A stretch of DNA of 47,363 nt from positions 1 to 47,363 of the forward strand of contig NZ_JBALOX010000052.1 of the NCBI RefSeq assembly GCF_036965165.1. Direction: 5' to 3'. Every line of letters starts with the position of its first letter. The first letter of the stretch is position 1. A program made the position numbers and the translations under genes. The notes under the pieces were generated by a model. It saw only the letters and a list, made by a program, of their open reading frames with translations, was not told where the DNA came from and did not search any database. This document shows, piece after piece, positions 41,961-47,363 of this stretch. This DNA is from Ferdinandcohnia sp036965165 (GTDB lineage Bacteria; Bacillota; Bacilli; Bacillales; Bacillaceae_L).

Positions 41961-42821
41961 ATGCCAGATTGGTTAGGTATAGCCGTACGATCAATTGTAT
42001 TACTATTTGTATTATTTTTATTAACCAAATGGTTAGGGAAGAAACAAATTTCCCAGCTATCCTTTTTCGAATATATTAATGGAATTACAATAGGTAGTAT
42101 TGCGGCAGAGGTCGCTACAGGCTTGGATAAAAAAATGGCTCATGGATTAATAGGTATGGGGATCTGGTTTGCTGTTCCATTTATCGTGGGTATCCTTTCA
42201 TTAAAAAGTAAAACGGTAGGGGATTTTGCAGAAGGAAAAGGAACCGTCTTTATTCAGGACGGAAAAGTAATGGAGGATAACTTAAAAAAAGAAAAATATA
42301 CGATTGATGAATTATTAGCAAAACTACGAGATAAAAATGTATTTCAGGTAGCAGATGTTGAGTTCGCAGTATTAGAGACAACAGGAACCTTAAGTGTTTT
42401 ATTAAAAAAGGAGAATCAACCAATCACCGCGAAAGTACTCAATATGGCTGTAGCACCGATTAAAGAATCACAAACGGTTATTATGGACGGAGAAATTATG
42501 CATGAACCATTGTCATCATCAGGAAATAGTCTAAATTGGCTAGAAACGGAACTCGATAAAATAGGCGTCAGTATTGAAAATGTGTTCATCGGACAAGTGG
42601 ATACATATGGACAGCTAACAGTCGATTTATTTGATGATAAGATTAAGGTCCCTTCTCCACAGGAAAAACCATTACTTCATGCCACAATAAAAAAATGTCA
42701 GGCGGACTTAGAATTATTTGCCCTGCAGACAAATTCCCAATCCGCAAAGGAAATGTACGCAAAGAACAGTGAAAAACTACAGGATGCATTAAATAAACTC
42801 ACTCCGTTTTTAAAAAACTAA
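41961..42821 (+). CDS. YetF/DUF421 membrane protein fused to a DUF1657-like tail
   Basis: A 286-residue protein. Residues 1-85 contain three membrane helices with TKWLGKKQISQLSFFEYINGITIGSIAAEVAT, the DUF421/YetF signature. Residues 85-225 form the soluble YetF domain (VIMDGEIMHEPL, GVSIENVFIGQVDTYGQL). The last 50 residues, ATIKKCQADLELFALQTNSQSAKEMY, match DUF1657. This fusion is the final gene of described spoVA2mob operons. A hairpin at 42824 ends the operon. Confidence 0.88.
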   Translation: MPDWLGIAVRSIVLLFVLFLLTKWLGKKQISQLSFFEYINGITIGSIAAEVATGLDKKMAHGLIGMGIWFAVPFIVGILSLKSKTVGDFAEGKGTVFIQDGKVMEDNLKKEKYTIDELLAKLRDKNVFQVADVEFAVLETTGTLSVLLKKENQPITAKVLNMAVAPIKESQTVIMDGEIMHEPLSSSGNSLNWLETELDKIGVSIENVFIGQVDTYGQLTVDLFDDKIKVPSPQEKPLLHATIKKCQADLELFALQTNSQSAKEMYAKNSEKLQDALNKLTPFLKN

Positions 42822-42823
42822 GG

Positions 42824-42857
42824 AACCAAGTCCTAGAAAAGAGGATTTGGTTTTTTT
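42824..42857 (+). terminator. Rho-independent terminator of the spoVA2mob-like operon
   Basis: AACCAAGTCCT (42824-42834) pairs with AGGATTTGGTT (42842-42852), followed by T. The left half shares CCAAGTCCTAGAAA with the terminator at 38952, which may point to duplication. Confidence 0.85.
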
Positions 42858-42946
42858 CACTTCATAAAATTTTCAAAGATTGGAGACTCTAACAATGTTT
42901 ACATCCTAATTTTAACAATTCGTAATTAAACATCGGGGGTTACCAA

Positions 42947-43825
42947 ATGGATAAGTATTTATGGCCTGTTGTAGTAGGTACTTTACTGGGATTTGTTGCG
43001 CGCTTTATCTTAATGCGCACTGATTTTAGACAATACCCTACATACCCAACAGGAAGAATCATTCATCTCGCGTTCGGTTTTATAGCTGCTTTTATTGGGG
43101 CTGTGGCTGTTCCTTCGGTTTTAGAGTCAGATTGGGCGGCTGTCACCTTCTTGGGACTTGCGGCAACACAATTTCGCGAGGTACGGAAGATGGAAAGGGA
43201 AACACTTGAAAAAATCGATAATATGGAATTAGTCAAAAGAGGCGAAGCATTTATTGAGGGGATGGCTCAAGCGTTTGAAGGTAGGAATTACATTGTCATG
43301 TTTGCAGCCATTGTTGCCACATTAGTTGCCATCTATAAAATTTGGTTGGGAATAATCGTCGGACTTATCCTCGTTTTTATTGTGAGGGGAAGAATGAAGG
43401 GGAAATTGTTAGTACAAATGGCTGAGATTTCAGAAGGTGAAATTCGATTTGAAGGTCCAAATCTTTATGTTAGTGATATTCATATTAAAAATGTTGGTCT
43501 AGAAGAAAGTCGAAAGACCATTCAAGAAAAAGCAGTAGGAGCCATCATTACACCCCAAAATGAAAATAGTATTGTAACTCTTTCACATCTAGGGCAAAGA
43601 CAGGCAATGTTACATCATATTGCAAATGTCCTTGGTTCCTACCTTGACTCGGGTGAGCCTGATTTTATTCCACTTTCAAAAAGGGATATGGTAGATGGTC
43701 GAATTGCCTTATTTTTTTTACCAAGGGAAAAGGACTTCGCTCAAATAAAAGAAGTGCTAAAACATGTACCCGTTCTAGATAGTGCCATTCGTTTACCGCG
43801 CCAATCAGATAAAGGAAAGCAATAA
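42947..43825 (+). CDS. YIEGIA family membrane protein
   Basis: A 292-residue protein with four or so membrane helices in the first 150 residues. The stretch RGEAFIEGMAQAFEGRNYIVM contains FIEGMA in place of the name-giving YIEGIA motif. A soluble C-terminal half follows (GEIRFEGPNLYVSDIHIKNVG ... AVGAIITPQNENSIVTLSHLGQRQAMLHHIANVLG). To my knowledge the family is limited to endospore formers. GGGGGTT precedes the ATG. The small gene downstream is its usual partner. Confidence 0.82.
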   Translation: MDKYLWPVVVGTLLGFVARFILMRTDFRQYPTYPTGRIIHLAFGFIAAFIGAVAVPSVLESDWAAVTFLGLAATQFREVRKMERETLEKIDNMELVKRGEAFIEGMAQAFEGRNYIVMFAAIVATLVAIYKIWLGIIVGLILVFIVRGRMKGKLLVQMAEISEGEIRFEGPNLYVSDIHIKNVGLEESRKTIQEKAVGAIITPQNENSIVTLSHLGQRQAMLHHIANVLGSYLDSGEPDFIPLSKRDMVDGRIALFFLPREKDFAQIKEVLKHVPVLDSAIRLPRQSDKGKQ

Positions 43826-43848
43826 AAAAGAGTTTAGGAGAAGAAAAA

Positions 43849-44037
43849 ATGGAACAACCAACTAAAATTATCGCAATCATTACCATTAAACCCGAAAATG
43901 TACAAGCCGGTGGTGCACCCGTTTTTGTAGCAAAAGATGCGGCAGAACTTCAAAAAACAAGTTCAACCTTGGAAAAAACGCTAGATGCGTCGGCGCATGA
44001 AATTGACCAAAATACCATGATCATCGTTGCCCATTAA
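43849..44037 (+). CDS. Small partner protein of YIEGIA (capping complex subunit)
   Basis: A 62-residue protein with IIAIITIKPENVQAGGAPVFVAKDAAELQKTSSTLEKTLDASAHEI. This matches the short family annotated as the capping complex subunit for YIEGIA. TAGGAGAAG lies 7 bases before ATG 43849 and the gene starts 23 bases after YIEGIA. The mechanism is unknown. Confidence 0.78.
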   Translation: MEQPTKIIAIITIKPENVQAGGAPVFVAKDAAELQKTSSTLEKTLDASAHEIDQNTMIIVAH

Positions 44038-44084
44038 ACGCAGGCAGGGAAAGGCACCGAATTTTATAAAATTGGAGGCGGTTC

Positions 44085-46430
44085 ATGATGGGGAATAATA
44101 TAAGGTCATCGGTAGGAAAACCAATCCCGAGAATTGATACAGTGGAAAAAGCAGCAGGGGTTGTCCAATATACTGGTGATTTTACAATGCCCAGTATGTT
44201 ACATGCCAGATTAGTCACAAGCCAATACGCACACGCCATAATTAAGTCAATTGATAGTACGGAAGCGTGGAAAATACAAGGTGTCCGCGCCATCATTACG
44301 GGTGAAATATTTCCCTACCATATTGGCCCAATTTTAGCTGATCGACCCCCATTGGCATTTGAAAAAGTGAGATATTATGGTGAACCTATTGCGATTGTTG
44401 TTGCCGACCACGAACATCAAGCAAAAAAGGCTGCATCATTGGTCAAAGTGGAATATGAACAATTGCCTGTCGTCAATACAGTTAGAGATGCTTTTCAAAA
44501 CAAGACTACTTTGGTTCATGAACATGCAGGACAATATAAAAAATTAATCAGCAATGTGTATCCAGTCTCAGGTACGAATATTGCTAGTCATATTAAAATT
44601 CGCAAAGGTGATTTTATTTCAGCCTGGGAACAATGTGCGGAAACGATAAAAGCTACATACTCATTTAATCTATCAGATCATGCTGCCTTAGAAACACGCT
44701 GTACAAGAGTGGAAATTAACCCGGTGGGTAAAGTGATTGTTCATTCTACAACTCAAGCGCCCTATACAATCAAGAAAGTTTTGAATCAATTTTTTAACAT
44801 AGAAGTAGGAAATGTCATAGTTCATGCTCCGATGGTTGGCGGGGCATTTGGTGGGAAAGGTACAGTACAATTGGAACCCCTTGCATACTTAGCTTCGAAG
44901 GCTGTCGGCGGTAAAATGGTGAAATTGGATTTTGAACGTGAAGAGGATTTGATTACGGCTCCCTGTCATATCGGCATCGAAGCAACTATTGGACTAGGTG
45001 TTGATAAACAAGGAAAGATTTTAGCGGGACAATATACGTTTTTGATAGATTCAGGTGCCTATTCAGACCAAGCTGCAGGTGTAACGCGTGCAGCTGCACT
45101 TGATTGTACCGGCCCTTATCATGTTCCGAACGTATGGTGTGATTCGTATTGTATGTATACGAATCATCCATTTGCCACGTCTTTCCGAGGATATGGCCAT
45201 CCGGAGCTTACTTTTGCAGTTGAACGTACGATGGACCAACTGGCTAAGAAGTTAAATATGGACCCAACCGAACTCCGAATGATCAATGCAATAAAACCGG
45301 GTGATACCTCGCCAACACAGGCTGTTATTACAGCGAATAATATTGGGGATGCGAAAAAATGCCTTGATCGAGCAAAGGAATTAATAAAATGGAATGAAAA
45401 ACCTGAAGAGGCCGGAGGGAACAAAGTAATTTCTAAGGGAATCAGTTTGTATTGGAAAACGTCAACAACAGCAACGAATGCCCAATCGGGGGCAATTCTA
45501 ACATTTGAACCAGATGGCAGTGTGAATTTGAATTGTGCGGCCATTGAATTAGGACAAGGCACGAAAACAACTCTTGCACAAATCCTTGCCGAAAAGCTAC
45601 AGATAGATATCAATAAAATTCATGTGACGATGGAAGTCAATACACAATATGACCCACACCAATGGAGGACTGTTGCGAGTAGCACAACATTCTTGGCGGG
45701 GCGGGCGGTTATGGCTGCGGCGGATGATGCCATTTCCCAAATGAAAAAAACAGCATCCATTGCCCTTCAATGTTCGGTCGAGGATTTAGAAGTTGGCGGC
45801 GGTCGTGTCTATTTAAAGCCTAACCCCGAGTATGGGGTCAAAATAGAGGATTTAGCCATTGGTTATAAATTTCCTAACGGTCATTCTGTTGAAGGACAAA
45901 TTGTTGGACACGGAAAATATATTCAAAGACATCTAACGCCGATGGATAAAGAAACCGGCTTTGGAAAACCTGGACCTTGGTGGTCTGTTGGTGTGCAGGC
46001 GGTTGAGGTTGAATGGGATAAAAGAGATTATACGTACAAAGTTTTAAGAGCAGTCACTGTTTTGGATGGCGGGACGATTATTAATCCAGCAATGGCTACC
46101 CAACAAATGAGAGGTGGCATGTATTTAGGTTTAAGCTTTGCCAGCAGTGAAACCTTTATTTTTAATGAGGAGGGTATAGTTCAGAATCCTCAATTACGAA
46201 CCTATCAAATGTTGAGGTTTGGTGAACAACCGACAGAATACCTTGTTGATTTTATCGAATCCCCTGCTGCAGATGGTCCATATGGTGCACGCGGAATTGG
46301 AGAATATGGCGTAATCGGTGTCCCATCTGCACTTGCAAATGCTCTTTCGAATGCGGCAAAAGTGGAGTTAAACCATTTACCACTCACCCCCGAGTTCATT
46401 TGGAAGTCAAAAAGGGAGGGTTCGCTGTGA
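44085..46430 (+). CDS. Xanthine dehydrogenase-family protein, molybdenum-binding subunit
   Basis: A 781-residue subunit of a molybdenum hydroxylase. The N-terminal a/b hammerhead domain spans about residues 18-130 (GVVQYTGDFTMPSMLHARLV). Molybdopterin-binding segments are GGAFGGKG, TSFRGYGHPELTFAVERTMD, ELGQGTKTTLAQI and SSTTFLAGRAV. GARGIGEYGVIGVPS contains the catalytic glutamate (E740). GGAGGCGG lies before the start; ATG 44085 and 44088 are equally possible. The gene overlaps the FAD-subunit gene (GTGA). The substrate could be a purine or another N-heterocycle or aldehyde. The soluble three-subunit form is usual in Bacillus. Confidence 0.92.
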   Translation: MMGNNIRSSVGKPIPRIDTVEKAAGVVQYTGDFTMPSMLHARLVTSQYAHAIIKSIDSTEAWKIQGVRAIITGEIFPYHIGPILADRPPLAFEKVRYYGEPIAIVVADHEHQAKKAASLVKVEYEQLPVVNTVRDAFQNKTTLVHEHAGQYKKLISNVYPVSGTNIASHIKIRKGDFISAWEQCAETIKATYSFNLSDHAALETRCTRVEINPVGKVIVHSTTQAPYTIKKVLNQFFNIEVGNVIVHAPMVGGAFGGKGTVQLEPLAYLASKAVGGKMVKLDFEREEDLITAPCHIGIEATIGLGVDKQGKILAGQYTFLIDSGAYSDQAAGVTRAAALDCTGPYHVPNVWCDSYCMYTNHPFATSFRGYGHPELTFAVERTMDQLAKKLNMDPTELRMINAIKPGDTSPTQAVITANNIGDAKKCLDRAKELIKWNEKPEEAGGNKVISKGISLYWKTSTTATNAQSGAILTFEPDGSVNLNCAAIELGQGTKTTLAQILAEKLQIDINKIHVTMEVNTQYDPHQWRTVASSTTFLAGRAVMAAADDAISQMKKTASIALQCSVEDLEVGGGRVYLKPNPEYGVKIEDLAIGYKFPNGHSVEGQIVGHGKYIQRHLTPMDKETGFGKPGPWWSVGVQAVEVEWDKRDYTYKVLRAVTVLDGGTIINPAMATQQMRGGMYLGLSFASSETFIFNEEGIVQNPQLRTYQMLRFGEQPTEYLVDFIESPAADGPYGARGIGEYGVIGVPSALANALSNAAKVELNHLPLTPEFIWKSKREGSL

Positions 46431-47266
46431 TTCCATTTGATTTTGAATACTATAAACCATCAACGATCACTGAAGCTGTTCAAACCTATCAATCGGTTTC
46501 CGAACGAGGTCAAAAGGTAATGTTTATCAGTGGGGGTACCGAATTTATCACGTTTGCTCGGTTAAACAAAATCACGACCGATGCCATTATTGATCTTAAA
46601 GGAATTCCTGAATGTTTTGTTTTGGAAATGCAGGGGAATGAATTAGTCATTGGTGCTGCAGTTCCACTGAATAAAATAGCGGAGTCAAGATTATTTCCAC
46701 TTTTAGGTGAGACAGTCAAGCATGTTGCCGACCATACATCAAGAAACAAAATCACAATCGGAGGCAATCTTTTCAGCCAACTAAAGTATCGGGAAGGGCT
46801 ATTACCGCTTCTTTTATCGGAGACAAGAGTAAAAATCGTGGGTAAGGAAGGAGAAGAAGTTCTTCCTTTGGAAGAAATATTCAGCCATGAAATGGGCTTA
46901 AAGAATGACCAATTTCTTGTACAAATTATGATTGATAAAGAGTATCTTGATTATCCTTTCATAAGTCTTAAAAAAACAAGGTTATCTAAAATAGGGTATC
47001 CGATTGCTTCCGTCTCGGCGCTTAAAAAAGATAATCAGATAAGAGCGGCTATTAGTGGTGTTTGTGAATATCCATTTCGATCATCTGAATTAGAGACTGT
47101 CTTAAATGATGATAATTTATCTATCGATAGTCGAATTACGGAGGCAATGAAGAAACTTCCTTCAGGTATTGTAAATGATTTCGAAGGGTCAGCAGAATAT
47201 CGGCAATTTGTTTTAAGAAATATGCTGGAGGATGTTATCGAAGCCTTGAAGGAGGGAAATGCATGA
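46427..47266 (+). CDS. Xanthine dehydrogenase-family protein, FAD-binding subunit
   Basis: A 279-residue flavoprotein subunit. FAD-binding segments are FISGGTEFITFARLNKI near residues 33-49 and HTSRNKITIGGNLFSQLKYREGLLPLLL near 103-130. The C-terminal CO-dehydrogenase flavoprotein domain follows. GTG 46427 has GGGAGGG 6 bases upstream and overlaps the stop of the molybdenum-subunit gene. The frame also extends to 46400, but that lies inside the upstream gene. The first segment lacks the usual second Gly-Gly pair, a modest variation. Confidence 0.88.
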   Translation: MIPFDFEYYKPSTITEAVQTYQSVSERGQKVMFISGGTEFITFARLNKITTDAIIDLKGIPECFVLEMQGNELVIGAAVPLNKIAESRLFPLLGETVKHVADHTSRNKITIGGNLFSQLKYREGLLPLLLSETRVKIVGKEGEEVLPLEEIFSHEMGLKNDQFLVQIMIDKEYLDYPFISLKKTRLSKIGYPIASVSALKKDNQIRAAISGVCEYPFRSSELETVLNDDNLSIDSRITEAMKKLPSGIVNDFEGSAEYRQFVLRNMLEDVIEALKEGNA

Positions 47267-47363
47267 TCTCGAATGGTCCTTCCAAAACTGTCGTAAGTCT
47301 CCATGTGAATGGGGAAACGAAGGAAGTCATGATACGCTCTGCCGACACATTACTACATACAAT
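47263..47363 (+). CDS. Xanthine dehydrogenase-family protein, 2Fe-2S subunit (5' part)
   Basis: The frame starts in an ATGA overlap with the FAD-subunit gene and runs off the window. The 33 visible residues include VSLHVNGETKEVMIRSADTL, then LHT. This is the usual start of the small ferredoxin-like subunit (x-VNGxxxxVxxxxxxxLLxxLR). The cysteine motifs would lie beyond the window. Confidence 0.85.
   Translation, partial: MISNGPSKTVVSLHVNGETKEVMIRSADTLLHT

Noticed and set aside
42860..42946. Sigma-G promoter of the YIEGIA gene
   Set aside because: CATCCTA at 42902 resembles a sigma-G -10 box, but no fitting -35 sequence lies at the right distance.

Overview
The window looks like a draft contig from a spore-forming Bacillaceae (Bacillus, Neobacillus or Cytobacillus type). 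It is AT-rich, has strong AGGAGG-type ribosome binding sites, uses TTG and GTG starts often, and carries spore genes: a spoVAC-AD-AE operon, a YhcN-like lipoprotein, a Gmad2 lipoprotein, YIEGIA and an OxdD-type oxalate decarboxylase. There are two scaffold gaps (38304-38350 and 38995-39036) and two stray N bases at 16957-16958.

Region 1, about 1-15300, is an accessory zone of mostly single genes: a RidA-family tail, a DUF3231 protein with a small membrane protein, a lone tyrosine recombinase, an HxlR regulator divergent from a flavin monooxygenase, a CynX-type MFS permease, a P-loop kinase, an ECF sigma factor with its DUF4179 anti-sigma partner, an APH-fold kinase, an oxalate decarboxylase, a beta-propeller protein, a Nudix hydrolase and a 5'-truncated TniQ/TnsD-like protein. 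Seven of the plus-strand transcription units end in the same roughly 100-bp two-part repeat: a motif around AACGGGTGC, a hairpin whose arms covary between copies, a T-run, then a GGGGCAGTTTAGTTGAAC-like half. An eighth copy is split, with its halves on either side of the recombinase gene. No copy was seen after about 14 kb.

Region 2, about 15.9-31.1 kb, is a catabolic cluster for an unidentified carboxylic acid. It encodes hydroxyacyl-CoA dehydrogenase, enoyl-CoA hydratase, thiolase, acyl-CoA ligase, a five-gene Liv-type ABC importer and acyl-CoA dehydrogenase. A large GAF/PucR-type regulator follows, then a GC-rich, foreign-looking second CoA ligase and a PaaI-type hotdog thioesterase. Together these could import, activate and beta-oxidise one acid.

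Region 3, about 31.2-38.3 kb, holds unrelated genes: a small membrane protein, a MocR/GabR-type regulator with direct repeats upstream, a soluble PAS histidine kinase, a DMT permease, an AGCS amino-acid symporter, and remnants including a broken YitT-like gene.

Region 4, about 38.4-44.04 kb, is a spore module: a Gmad2 lipoprotein, then DUF1657, YhcN-like lipoprotein, spoVAC, spoVAD, spoVAE, DUF1657 and YetF fused to a DUF1657-like tail. This is the gene content described for the spoVA2mob operon linked to high spore heat resistance. YIEGIA and its small partner protein follow. Region 5, 44.09 kb to the end, starts a three-subunit molybdenum hydroxylase of the xanthine dehydrogenase family (Mo subunit, FAD subunit, truncated 2Fe-2S subunit) with overlapping genes.
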